From assembly GCA_951812525.1 (NCBI GenBank), contig OX638316.1:992001-1056000 (forward strand): a DNA stretch of 64,000 nucleotides, given 5' to 3'. Each line of letters starts with the position of its first letter. The stretch's first letter is position 1. Both the position numbers and the translations under genes were made by a program. This document shows positions 10,101 to 16,934 of the stretch, one piece after another. The notes beneath the pieces were generated by a model. It did no database searches and was not told the origin of the DNA. It worked only from the letters and a program-made list of their open reading frames with translations. The stretch is from an uncultured Poribacteria bacterium (lineage in GTDB: Bacteria > Poribacteria > WGA-4E > WGA-3G).

Positions 10101-10266
10101 CACCCGGCGGTGCATTCGCAAACGGGGGTCCCTCTAAAAAGACAAATGGCACTGCGTCCTTGCGCAGCTCCATGCTCTTCTGAAAAATGTCATTTTCACG
10201 CCAGAACTCTAAGGTCTGTTTTTCCTTGTCAGCAAACGTGAATTGCGGTGATACCTCTTCAAACAT
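7123..10266 (-). CDS. ileS: isoleucyl-tRNA synthetase, eukaryote-like IleRS2 type with GXHH signature
   Basis: A 1047-residue class Ia enzyme that charges tRNA-Ile. The length and the C-terminal EGLARELVNKIQNMRKDADF region match the IleRS2 branch rather than the ~930-residue bacterial type. The KMSKS loop is canonical (GQKMSKSRGN). The HIGH motif is altered: GPPFANAPPGVHHVLARV places GVHH where HIGH or HYGH is normal. The CP1 editing domain is present (SHEVALGYQEV, WTTTPWTLPSN). I chose the ATG at 10266 because GAGGG lies 8 bases upstream. A 48-codon Ile-rich ORF and a terminator hairpin precede it, which points to attenuation control. Confidence 0.95.
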   Translation of the reverse strand: MFEEVSPQFTFADKEKQTLEFWRENDIFQKSMELRKDAVPFVFLEGPPFANAPPGVHHVLARVMKDAVCRYKTMTGHYVHRKAGWDTHGLPVEYQVEKQLNITNKAELEAYGVQNFIEKCKENVFQYEQDWREMTERIGFWVNLDDAYITLSNDYIESVWWVLRQAWDKELLYQGHKVQPYCYRCGTTLASHEVALGYQEVADPSIFVRFQLKDRENTYLLVWTTTPWTLPSNVAVAVGEDYDYVAVEDNGRHLILAKECMSSLFGDESPQVVESYKGSDLRNWEYEPLFDSGQHPEKAHYVVTADFVTTTEGSGLVHIAPAFGQDDYEIGQKHNMPLVQVVGDDGRFVPEVKEPWAGEYVKDADPQIIENLDGRGLLFKAAEYTHQYPFCWRCDNPLLYYARESWFIRTTAIRDQMHQHNQEINWYPEHIKDGRFGNWLENNIDWGLSRERYWGTPLPVWICDDCGHQHCVGSIAELQELGTDVPDDIELHRPYVDDVVLNCDKCSGPMRRVQDVIDCWFDSGCAHTAQWHYPFENKEMLEQAYPADFISEAIDQTRGWFYSLLATGTLLYDKPAYKNCLCLELIMGPDGQKMSKSRGNTVDPWTILNKQGADAMRWYMFTATTPWTPRTFKPEGIDEALKKFMGTLYNVYGFFVMYANLEQVDVLKEVPPVAERAIVDRWILSRLHTLIDSVRGDMENYHLTNAPRAIEEFVDDLSNWYVRRSRDRFWGAEAGLDKQAAYATLYEVLVTVAKLAAPFMPFLADELYRNLVCSLDPDAPASVHLAEYPVADVSLKDAQLETDMAFTRDVISMGHAARNRSGIKTRQPLAEFTLGGISDPEKQTVNRLAEFVHDELNVKAVVFTEDLDAFAQVTLKPNFRVLGPKYGKGVQAIAKALATGDAVQMKAELEATGSLQVEASGETYTLEQSDIDVQTQNREGFFVEMDAKKFVALSTELTHELTLEGLARELVNKIQNMRKDADFNVADRIKLSLETPSSLVEEAFEAHRDYILRETLTTTVAQSPSGNAFTVAQKLNGEPATLSVEQV

Positions 10267-10325
10267 GTGAATTCCCTCATGTAGCCTTAAGTCCAGATTC
10301 AAGGCTTAGTCTGCTACCTACTGTT

Positions 10326-10372
10326 AAAAAAGAAAACGCCCCACCGAAATCGATCGTTTCAGTGATGGGCGT
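10326..10372 (-). terminator. rho-independent attenuator of ileS
   Basis: On the minus strand, ACGCCC plus CACUGAAA (5' arm, 10357-10372) pairs with UUUCGGUG plus GGGCGU (3' arm, 10336-10349). This gives 6 + 8 base pairs with a 2-base bulge and a 7-base loop. U-rich RNA follows (10326-10335, UUUUCUUUUUU). It lies about 60 bases before the ileS start and after the leader ORF. Its 5' arm GCCCAUCAC (10362-10370) can instead pair over 9 bases with GUGGUGGGC (10405-10413) at the end of the leader ORF, forming an antiterminator. Confidence 0.8.
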
Positions 10373-10401
10373 CGGAATAAAAGCTGCGTATCTACCTGCG
10401 A

Positions 10402-10548
10402 TTAGCCCACCACAGCACGACGGATAGCAATAATAATGGATATGGCGCGCGAACCCACGACAGCACGAAGGCTATCTTGATGCAGGGTATTGTAGCGCAC
10501 AGGTTCTCCATATTGCGACGTCAATGTGGTAAGCGATTTTTTGTCCAT
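10402..10548 (-). CDS. ileS leader peptide, Ile-rich (candidate attenuation ORF)
   Basis: A 48-residue ORF (ATG at 10548, TAA at 10402-10404) on the same strand as ileS. Residues 36-42 read ISIIIAI: five Ile codons in seven (ATA, three ATT, ATC). They are flanked by two copies of RAVVG encoded by near-repeats. The last codons, GTG GTG GGC, are the sequence that pairs with the 5' arm of the downstream terminator. This is the arrangement of the ilv-type leader peptides of Proteobacteria, where ribosome stalling on hungry codons frees an antiterminator. The peptide itself probably has no function after synthesis. The ribosome binding site is weak (GAGA). The regulatory role is an inference from the layout. 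Confidence 0.7.
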   Translation of the reverse strand: MDKKSLTTLTSQYGEPVRYNTLHQDSLRAVVGSRAISIIIAIRRAVVG

Positions 10549-10574
10549 GTCTCGTTTAAACAATGCGTGATACT

Positions 10575-10580
10575 ATTATA
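10575..10580 (-). promoter_or_regulatory. candidate -10 box of the ileS leader transcript
   Basis: A perfect TATAAT on the minus strand, 27 bases before the leader ATG. The matching -35 is poor (ATAGGT at 17 bases), so this is tentative. Between here and the TonB receptor stop, the only notable feature is an ACAAACT/AGTTTGT hairpin near 10709-10725. Confidence 0.35.
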
Positions 10581-10783
10581 AATCTATATTGGTTAAAACC
10601 TATTTTAGAAACCGACTTGTTAATATTATGATAACATATCCTATGAGGAAATGTCAAATCTTTTTTACTCCGCATTAAGATCATTCAGTACTGGAAAAGG
10701 CACCCGTCAAACAACTACAAACTGTTAGTTTGTGGCATTTGCGAAATCTCCACACCCCACTCCCCACTGATAATAGGTATCGC

Positions 10784-13018
10784 TTAAAAACGTCGCACCA
10801 TTTCCATACTCCAAAACCGGGGTTCATTGACATAACCGGTTAGATTGTTGAAATCAATACCGCCGGTGGGCGATGTATCGTTGAGGATGTTGCGTCCGAC
10901 AAGTGCTACCTCTATGTCGGCATAGGGCAGTAAGCACGCAAGACGGACACCGCCTTGCAAGAGCCAATCATCGGCGTATTCCACAGATTCGTAGAGAAAG
11001 AATCTCACGCGGCTGCGATATGCCCAATCCGTAGATGCGATGAGGCGTGTCCCTCCGGGAAGGGCGAGAACGTAGTGGAGCGTTATATCTGCGATCCAAC
11101 CGGGTGCTTGTGGCAGGCTATTACCGTTGATAGAAAAAGTGCCCGGAGCAGAAGCGCGCGGATCCAGCATCGTACACGGAGCACCGCAGCCCTGTATCGC
11201 TAAATTCGGATCGTCAATGCGGGTCTGGTTGTAACTAAGTCCTGCTGAGATCTCCAGCGACGTAATTGGTGCGAAACTCAACTCTGCCTCAATGCCTCGT
11301 CCGATGGTGCCTTCAGCGTTCACCAACCGATTGAAATTAGTTTCTCCACCCACCGCAGTGAGCTGCTGGTCTTGCATAAAGTATTGGAACGCGCTCATAT
11401 TTAGGTGCAACCGCTGTTGCCACAGGCGTAACTTCGTGCCACCTTCAACAGAGAGAATGGTCTCCGTATCCGCCATCGTGACAGCATCGCCAAACAGCAA
11501 GCGTCCCTGAATGCTGGGTGCACGGAACCCTCGCGCGGCGCGTAAATAGGTCTGGACGGTAGGTGTTACGCTATAACGGAGACTCAGATCTCCACTCCAC
11601 ACCGTATCCTGAGGATTCCGATGGATAGGACCGAGTTTGCCTGCTCCGGTCACAGCAGGTGCCTCGTCACGCCACGCTGTATAGTCCTTCGCATCGTGAG
11701 ACAGTCGTAAGCCGGCACCCAATTCGAGATCCTCAAGGCACTGGAAGGTCATCGCCGCAAATGCCGCTTGTGCCGTAGCCGTCTGCTCTTGGCGCGTCTT
11801 GCCATCCGCGGTACCCCCTGCCAGCGTATTGTAGTTATAATCCTCCATCTCTACAAACTCATGAAAATAGTACATCCCAAACTGATAGACGAGACGGCGC
11901 GCTTCTGGACTCATTAAACGGATTTCTTGGCTGAACTGGCGCAGCGCAGGAATGCCGGATGCGGTTTCGGAAGGAAAGGGAATTTCGCCGGGACCGCTCG
12001 GTGGGCTGAACACAGCACCGTACCCGCCGTCAATGTCTCCGCGTGAAAAGTTGGTGAGTTGCTCCAGCCCTGTGAGCGAAACCAGTTGGAAGTTCCCAAT
12101 ATCGTAGCGGACTTCACCGACCAAACCTTGCGTCCTCAGGGTTTGCTCATTGCGTCCGTCGTGCGCAATGCTGTCACGAGCAAAGTCTTGAATCAGAGCC
12201 GCTTCACCCTTTGACAAGATGTTAGCGCGGAACAGGCGTGCGGTGCCGTCGAGATCACGCGCTTGGAACTTGATCCACGCTTCCAGTTCCGGTATAGGTG
12301 TCCACAATAGCTGCAAACGTCCAGCCAAGTCCCGATGCCCGCCAAGGACATTCTCTTCACCGGTATGTTCGTTATCCACCCAATCATCTCGCCACTGCGC
12401 AAGCAGTGAAAGCCTCGCGGAAAGCACAGACGAAACAAGCGGACCCGATACCGCGCCCTCAAAATTACTAGTGTTGAACTGCCCGTAACTGAGTCGTCCG
12501 TATCCTTCCAATGTTTGTGTAGGACGTGCCGATTCAAACTTTACAATGCCAGCAGGTGTATTACGTCCAAACAGCGTGCCTTGTGGTCCGCGCAGCACCT
12601 CAATCCGATCAAGGTCAAAGGCAGGATACCCTTTCAACATTGCGTTTTCAAGTACAACCCCATCGTAGAGCACCGAAACCGGCTGCGAAGCGTTGAGGTC
12701 AAAGTCTGTATTGCCCAAGCCGCGAATAAAAAAGCGTGGAAAGATACGCCCAAACGAGGATTCCATCTGTAAACTGGGGGTACGATTCGACAAAAAACGT
12801 ACATCCATACCTGACGAACGTAAGGCATCGAATTTCTCACCTTGGACTGTCGATACCGAGAGTGGCACTTCAAAAGAGCGTTGTTCGCGCTTGCGGGCGG
12901 TAACCACGATGTCTTCCATCACAACAACATCTTCGGTTTCCTCATCGGCAACGACTGTCAGAGATATAGATAACAGGACCAAGAAAATCAAAGCATAAAA
13001 CTGTTTATTAAAGTTCAT
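10784..13018 (-). CDS. TonB-dependent outer-membrane receptor
   Basis: A 744-residue protein with a signal peptide (about residues 1-24), a TonB-box-like EDIVVTARKREQ, and a plug domain containing VSVLYDGVVLEN and DRIEVLRGPQGTLFGRNTPAG. A large 22-strand-type barrel ends in a terminal Phe (MEMVRRF), the usual outer-membrane insertion signal. Such receptors take up siderophores, cobalamin, glycans or metals using TonB energy. The FGRNTPAG form is common in siderophore and uncharacterised receptors, so the ligand cannot be named. No TonB, ExbBD or transport partner is nearby. The ATG at 13018 has an AAAGG ribosome binding site. Confidence 0.9.
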   Translation of the reverse strand: MNFNKQFYALIFLVLLSISLTVVADEETEDVVVMEDIVVTARKREQRSFEVPLSVSTVQGEKFDALRSSGMDVRFLSNRTPSLQMESSFGRIFPRFFIRGLGNTDFDLNASQPVSVLYDGVVLENAMLKGYPAFDLDRIEVLRGPQGTLFGRNTPAGIVKFESARPTQTLEGYGRLSYGQFNTSNFEGAVSGPLVSSVLSARLSLLAQWRDDWVDNEHTGEENVLGGHRDLAGRLQLLWTPIPELEAWIKFQARDLDGTARLFRANILSKGEAALIQDFARDSIAHDGRNEQTLRTQGLVGEVRYDIGNFQLVSLTGLEQLTNFSRGDIDGGYGAVFSPPSGPGEIPFPSETASGIPALRQFSQEIRLMSPEARRLVYQFGMYYFHEFVEMEDYNYNTLAGGTADGKTRQEQTATAQAAFAAMTFQCLEDLELGAGLRLSHDAKDYTAWRDEAPAVTGAGKLGPIHRNPQDTVWSGDLSLRYSVTPTVQTYLRAARGFRAPSIQGRLLFGDAVTMADTETILSVEGGTKLRLWQQRLHLNMSAFQYFMQDQQLTAVGGETNFNRLVNAEGTIGRGIEAELSFAPITSLEISAGLSYNQTRIDDPNLAIQGCGAPCTMLDPRASAPGTFSINGNSLPQAPGWIADITLHYVLALPGGTRLIASTDWAYRSRVRFFLYESVEYADDWLLQGGVRLACLLPYADIEVALVGRNILNDTSPTGGIDFNNLTGYVNEPRFWSMEMVRRF

Positions 13019-13173
13019 AATCTGCCTTTCAAACTAAAGTGCGATGTGTTCTATGTAAAATAGGGATATGGTACGGAAAACCTCACATCTAATGCTAAAT
13101 GAATAGTAATATTTTAACATACCGAAACCCGAAAAGCAATTTTGGTCTAATGTGGAGATTTATTGTCTGAATC

Positions 13174-13208
13174 AGGATTTACAGGATTAGAGGATTTGCA
13201 AGATTCAC
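13174..13208. repeat. short imperfect tandem repeat, 8-9 base units
   Basis: Four consecutive units, AGGATTTAC, AGGATTAG, AGGATTTGC and AAGATTCAC, preceded by CTGAATC. This kind of degenerate GGATT array is a recurring intergenic motif in many uncultured bacterial genomes; its function is unknown. Confidence 0.5.
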
Positions 13209-13436
13209 TTACGATCAAAATGCAAGAGGGGTTTGATCTATTCCTAGATCAAAGCATGCCCTACTACGAACCAGGCAGGAATTCCGATTTTATTTAGGGG
13301 CAATTCACGGAGGCTTCACGGAGCTTTCATCCGTAGTAGGCAGCCATTGACTTCGTAAGATCGAAAAAACGCACTCTCCGTGAAAAGCAATTTTTAGCCG
13401 AATAAAAAAGCACATATAAACGTATCCTCGGAGTTT

Positions 13437-13583
13437 GTGATTGCAGGCTTAGCACAGGCAGTTGAGAAAGCACAAGATCTAGTTGCAGTATCAACAAGCG
13501 AACACTTTGATAAGCAATCGCAGGTGTTGATATCGTTATCGGCAGCTTTGCATAAGATTTTGCGTGATGAAAAGCAGTCCTGA
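13437..13583 (+). pseudogene. small ORF or gene remnant
   Basis: From a GTG after GGAG at 13430-13433, 48 codons to a TGA. The product starts MIAGLAQAVEKAQDLVAVST and ends ALHKILRDEKQS. The composition looks like real helical protein. It has no recognisable domain, the start is poor (3-base spacing to GGAG), and an in-frame stop lies shortly upstream. It may be the 3' end of a decayed gene or a real short protein. Confidence 0.25.
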
Positions 13584-13757
13584 GGAAAAGGGATGGAATT
13601 TAAAGCGTATTATGGAATGAAAGATTAGGGATTGTGGATTTATTTTTTATAATTTGGTTTCTACCAGACACGCGGTAAATACGAAGCGATAGAAGAATAA
13701 TGGTTGTGTTGTTCTCCTTATCGCTTTTTGATCTGTGCATATTGTCCGAATCGCGGA

Positions 13758-15467
13758 TTACATAGATTCACTGCATTTACCGCTGAGTTTGCCACTCTGC
13801 ACAACAGAAATGAGGAAATCAACTGTATCCAAAGCCTGTTCGAGAATTGCAATGAACGCTTCTTGCTGCCCCAAGCTATCAACTCCGAAGTACTTAGCAA
13901 TCTTTTGATAGCCGCGACCTTTCCTATGACCGCTACCCTCGGACCGCAACGCCTGAAGTTTTTGTAAAAAAGAAATTCGGCGATCTGCATCCTCAATAGA
14001 ATAGAAACTAAGGACCTCGCCAAGAATTTCAATGCTCCGTTTAACTTTAAGATTCGCCTTCTCCGGCGCGGGTAAAAGTCTCTTTAGTGATTTTACATTT
14101 ATTGATTCAATTAATATCGTTTGGAGATCCTGAACTAAGTCATCAAAATGACATTGTTCGTTATTAACCGGAACTCTCAGGCGTTGGAAGCGGTACTCAT
14201 CTTCAGAACCCAGCGATCTCAGCAATTGCCACCCCAGACGCTCATCACATGCTTTTTGTAACTGCTCATAACTTTGTTTGAACAAGATATCAGGTTGATC
14301 TGAACTTGCCCACTTTCCCTGAACCATACGTCTGTAAAAGGTTTCACTCACACCACCTTCTGGTGGGATATTGTACTGCGGTTGACTCCAGTGACATTGT
14401 TCGGCATAAGGTAGGGATATCCCAAGTTCGTCTAAACACACACAAACTTTGTCAGAAGAATGATGGTTGTCAATCTTCATACTCCACAATCCACAACGCA
14501 CTATTGAATCGCTAACGGTGTATTTACTGGGTTCGCTATAGTATTTATCCAAGACCCGCTTACGGAAATGCACAGGTGTAAAGTCCCAAGGCGCATTTGG
14601 ATTTTTACCAGAAACAACTCTCAACTCACGTGGATTGCATGTATGGTAAACTTCATCTCCATTCTCGTCAACATCAACGATGAATTCGGCATACTTTGGT
14701 TCCTCAGCGAAATCCCCGAAACCGCTCTTAGATTTCGGTAACGGTTTGATAAGTCTTCTTCCTCTCAGCCAACTGGCTGATTGAAATTCTTGGCACCAAG
14801 GGTCGCCATAATGATTATATTTCCAACACATAAAACCATCGCGCTTTGACTCACGTCTGAAATCAAGTGGTTCATCGTCGCTGAGTCCGAGTTCTTGAAG
14901 GGAATGTTCGGAATACTCATTGAATTCAAATAGCATTGACAGATACATCTCTTTGACAGCTAAGAATTGCCGAATTTCCTTGAGCCTTATCTGTACCTCA
15001 TTAGACTTAACAGTAGCGACTGTTTCTTCATTTCCAGCGTCATCAATTTTGATGTACGTATCCGTTTTTCTGTCGTGATAGAGGTTATGGAAAAGTCGGA
15101 ATTCCTCAGAGATCTCAAAATAATTTTCCTTCATTTTACTAAATTGACGACCGATAACCAGTGGTTCCGTCCCATACACATCTTCATCAACACCCCAGCG
15201 AAAGTATATAACCGGACTTTCTCGATCAGAACGGTAAGCCGCAGGTTCGGGCCACATGTTTTCTACTACACCAGAAATATGTTGTTCAGAAAGGGCTTCA
15301 TCAACCAAATCGTATGGAATCAACCCGCTAAAAATGAAGTAGTCGCCTCTAAAATCTTCGGGATTCCACCGGGACACGGTTACCATCTCGGTCGCTCCCA
15401 GGTCACGCCCAATCCACTTCAGATTATGTTCTTGCAGTAACCGTTCTCGATCTGATTCAATAATCAT
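13758..15467 (-). CDS. uncharacterised large protein with HEPN-like C-terminal motif
   Basis: A 569-residue, soluble, acidic protein with no signal peptide or membrane segment. I do not recognise the N-terminal 400 residues, which are rich in W, Y and charged residues. Residues about 400-560 look all-helical. At 508-514 they carry RSEGSGH, an R-x5-H pattern like the catalytic RX4-6H of HEPN ribonucleases, followed by RKGRGYQKI. HEPN domains are common in toxin and phage-defence proteins. The gene stands alone in an AT-rich accessory patch next to a toxin-antitoxin pair, which fits a defence role but does not prove it. The ATG at 15467 has only a weak ribosome binding site. Confidence 0.55.
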   Translation of the reverse strand: MIIESDRERLLQEHNLKWIGRDLGATEMVTVSRWNPEDFRGDYFIFSGLIPYDLVDEALSEQHISGVVENMWPEPAAYRSDRESPVIYFRWGVDEDVYGTEPLVIGRQFSKMKENYFEISEEFRLFHNLYHDRKTDTYIKIDDAGNEETVATVKSNEVQIRLKEIRQFLAVKEMYLSMLFEFNEYSEHSLQELGLSDDEPLDFRRESKRDGFMCWKYNHYGDPWCQEFQSASWLRGRRLIKPLPKSKSGFGDFAEEPKYAEFIVDVDENGDEVYHTCNPRELRVVSGKNPNAPWDFTPVHFRKRVLDKYYSEPSKYTVSDSIVRCGLWSMKIDNHHSSDKVCVCLDELGISLPYAEQCHWSQPQYNIPPEGGVSETFYRRMVQGKWASSDQPDILFKQSYEQLQKACDERLGWQLLRSLGSEDEYRFQRLRVPVNNEQCHFDDLVQDLQTILIESINVKSLKRLLPAPEKANLKVKRSIEILGEVLSFYSIEDADRRISFLQKLQALRSEGSGHRKGRGYQKIAKYFGVDSLGQQEAFIAILEQALDTVDFLISVVQSGKLSGKCSESM

Positions 15468-15552
15468 AATCTTAATTGCTTCTTGTTTTTTAACTATGGT
15501 AAAACCTAGAAATAAATGGACATCTTTGTAGCATAAACTGTTAGTTTCTGCC

Positions 15553-15583
15553 AGTGTGAATGCTCATTAGTGGCATTCACACT
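15553..15583. repeat. perfect 11-bp hairpin, GAATGC type
   Basis: AGTGTGAATGC pairs with GCATTCACACT across a 9-base loop. Its core GAATGC...GCATTC recurs near 973-993 and 7018-7039. There is no T-run on either side, so it is more likely a dispersed element than a terminator. Confidence 0.55.
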
Positions 15584-15806
15584 CTTTAAGAATGTCCAAT
15601 TAATTCTAATATCTACCATAATAATAGGGCACGAAGCACAACCGCTAGGAACCTTGGTATACCTCAAACCCGATGTTTTAATTTATGTTAATTTATGTTA
15701 AAATAGTATACCACGCAATTCACGTTTGTCAACGGAAAGGCGCATACCCTTAGAATTACTTACAGCAAAGACTACAATTATGGACTATAACCCACTAGCA
15801 TGCAAT

Positions 15807-15828
15807 GGTGAGGTTTCCTAACCTCGCC
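15807..15828. repeat. GGCGAGGTT-type dispersed palindrome
   Basis: GGTGAGGTT...AACCTCGCC. The same sequence type occurs at 28721-28744 and 42390-42414, with half-sites near 59380 and 59760. Confidence 0.6.
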
Positions 15829-16019
15829 AGCAGAGAACAGCAAATTCATTTGTCATAAGAGACGGTCAGTATGTTTTCAAGGTGGGACAGTTTTGTAATA
15901 AATACCTACTTCCAAATCATGGATGAATAGAAGTATAGACTTTCTGTAGTTCGGAACTTTTCCTATAGTAGGATTATCAGACTATTTTCTCACACACAAA
16001 ACTTGTAATTTCTAATGAG

Positions 16020-16256
16020 CTAAGGACTCATAACCATGATTGGGACAGATATTCTTTCTGGTGCAGTATCGCTGTTCTGCGCCAAGGTATCAAGCTGGTC
16101 GAGTGTAGCTGCGGCGTAATATCGCTGCCCACACTCTTGGCAGACATCCACTGGTACATCCTTAATAATTACCAATTTGCCTTCATACGAATGATTAACG
16201 GTAACCTTTTTCGGGCGGATCTCGCCACTACAATATTCGCATTCAAAAGCATTCAT
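16020..16256 (-). CDS. YgiT-type zinc finger antitoxin
   Basis: A 78-residue protein with two CxxC knuckles: CEYCSGEIRPKKVTV near the N-terminus and VCQECGQRYY about 30 residues on. That is the zinc-binding N-domain of MqsA/YgiT antitoxins. The C-terminal helix (AATLDQLDTLAQ) is short and no helix-turn-helix DNA-binding domain follows, unlike full MqsA. It overlaps the upstream DUF4258 gene by 4 bases (ATGA), so the pair is translationally coupled in toxin-antitoxin order. It probably neutralises the DUF4258 protein. Confidence 0.8.
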   Translation of the reverse strand: MNAFECEYCSGEIRPKKVTVNHSYEGKLVIIKDVPVDVCQECGQRYYAAATLDQLDTLAQNSDTAPERISVPIMVMSP

Positions 16257-16621
16257 TGTTGTATCTCCTCTGTTGCATACACTGTTATAATTCGCAATAC
16301 TTCAGAATCCAGAATGCGACAGATCACATTGATTTCCCTCCCATCGCGAGCAGGTCCTGTGAGCCTATATCGAGGACCTCTCCGATCGCGAGTAAATCTC
16401 TGAACTATTTTACCTCTCCGAATTGCATGCTTCACATCGGGCGTTGATAGCATGTCCTTTCGCATTTCATCTAACGCATGTTGAGTTACTTGATAGGTGT
16501 TCTGAATGACTTTCTGTTGAATTGATTGGAGAACCCGACTTCTTCTTACCCCTACCGCCTTTCCTATAAGCACACCCCACGGGTTCTGAAGAACGTGGTC
16601 TGCGCCTACTTTGCGTAACAT
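16253..16621 (-). CDS. DUF4258 domain putative toxin
   Basis: A 122-residue basic protein. From about residue 40 it carries the DUF4258 pattern: THALDEMRKD, DVKHAIRRGKIV, PRYRLTGPARDGREINVICR and LRIITVYA. DUF4258 proteins resemble RelE/BrnT-like toxins and are often paired with YgiT-type zinc-finger antitoxins, as here. The target is probably mRNA or translation, which is inferred. I use the ATG at 16621; a TTG 3 codons upstream is possible. A perfect inverted repeat, TATACTT-CA-AAGTATA (16621-16636), overlaps the start and may be the autoregulatory operator. Confidence 0.75.
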   Translation of the reverse strand: MLRKVGADHVLQNPWGVLIGKAVGVRRSRVLQSIQQKVIQNTYQVTQHALDEMRKDMLSTPDVKHAIRRGKIVQRFTRDRRGPRYRLTGPARDGREINVICRILDSEVLRIITVYATEEIQQ

Positions 16622-16636
16622 ATACTTCAAAGTATA
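16621..16636. promoter_or_regulatory. palindromic operator candidate of the toxin-antitoxin pair
   Basis: TATACTT and AAGTATA are perfect inverted arms separated by 2 bases, exactly at the start of the DUF4258 gene. Such sites are typical of autoregulated toxin-antitoxin operons. Confidence 0.45.
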
Positions 16637-16693
16637 TCACAAATTCGGCGAAAAGTCAAAGATCCCATATCAGAAACCGTCAGCTGTAGATGT

Positions 16694-16775
16694 GAGTCGC
16701 GAACAGGAACTCGCTCCTACAGAAAGAGGATAAGGATGAAACTGAGGTGTCGGGATTTGGAAATCCCTCCTACAG
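16694..16775. repeat. two GTAGG-type dispersed palindromes
   Basis: One copy of the GCGA-core type (16694-16722) and one of the GGGATT-core type (16751-16775), both ending in CTCCTACAG. They lie side by side in the same orientation. Confidence 0.65.
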
Positions 16776-16845
16776 GAAGAGGTTTCGAGTAGGAAATCAA
16801 AAGTATAGGCGGATTAAATCACTCATATTAGTAATAACAAATCGC

Positions 16846-16875
16846 TTTACATTCTCCTAAATTGCGTGTTATAAT
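16846..16875 (+). promoter_or_regulatory. sigma70 promoter of purB
   Basis: TTTACA (16846-16851), an 18-base spacer and a perfect TATAAT (16870-16875). About 55 bases of leader precede the purB ATG, with GGAG at 16921-16924. Confidence 0.65.
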
Positions 16876-16934
16876 TAGAGGTAAAACACAACAAAAGAGT
16901 AGGGTTCTCTCTACTTCAACGGAGCATATATTTT

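Larger units (their letters stand above)
13019..13757. other. 739-base gap with repeat debris and a gene relic
   Basis: This AT-rich stretch contains a short imperfect tandem array at 13174-13208 with units close to AGGATTTAC. A 48-codon coding-looking remnant lies at 13437-13583. The rest is not recognisable. Base composition differs from the flanking TonB receptor gene, consistent with an insertion and deletion hot spot. Confidence 0.5.
15468..16019. other. 552-base gap with hairpin elements
   Basis: No gene is visible. It holds a perfect 11-bp hairpin (15553-15583), an AAACTGTTAGTTT hairpin just before it that resembles one near 10709-10725, a direct repeat of AATTTATGTT around 15680-15705, and a GGTGAGGTT/AACCTCGCC palindrome (15807-15828). 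Confidence 0.5.
16631..16934. other. intergenic region with two palindromes and the purB promoter
   Basis: It holds a GAGTCGCGA...TCGCTCCTACAG palindrome (16694-16722), a CGGGATTTGGAAATCCCTCCTACAG palindrome (16751-16775) and the promoter described next. Nothing else was recognised. Confidence 0.6.

Noticed and set aside
10267..10600. T-box leader in front of ileS
   Set aside because: The T-box consensus (AGGGTGGNACCGCG) and a specifier loop were not found. The hairpin is better explained by leader-peptide attenuation.
15553..15583. Terminator of the YgiT antitoxin transcript
   Set aside because: It has no T-run on the minus strand and its core recurs elsewhere, so I list it as a repeat hairpin.
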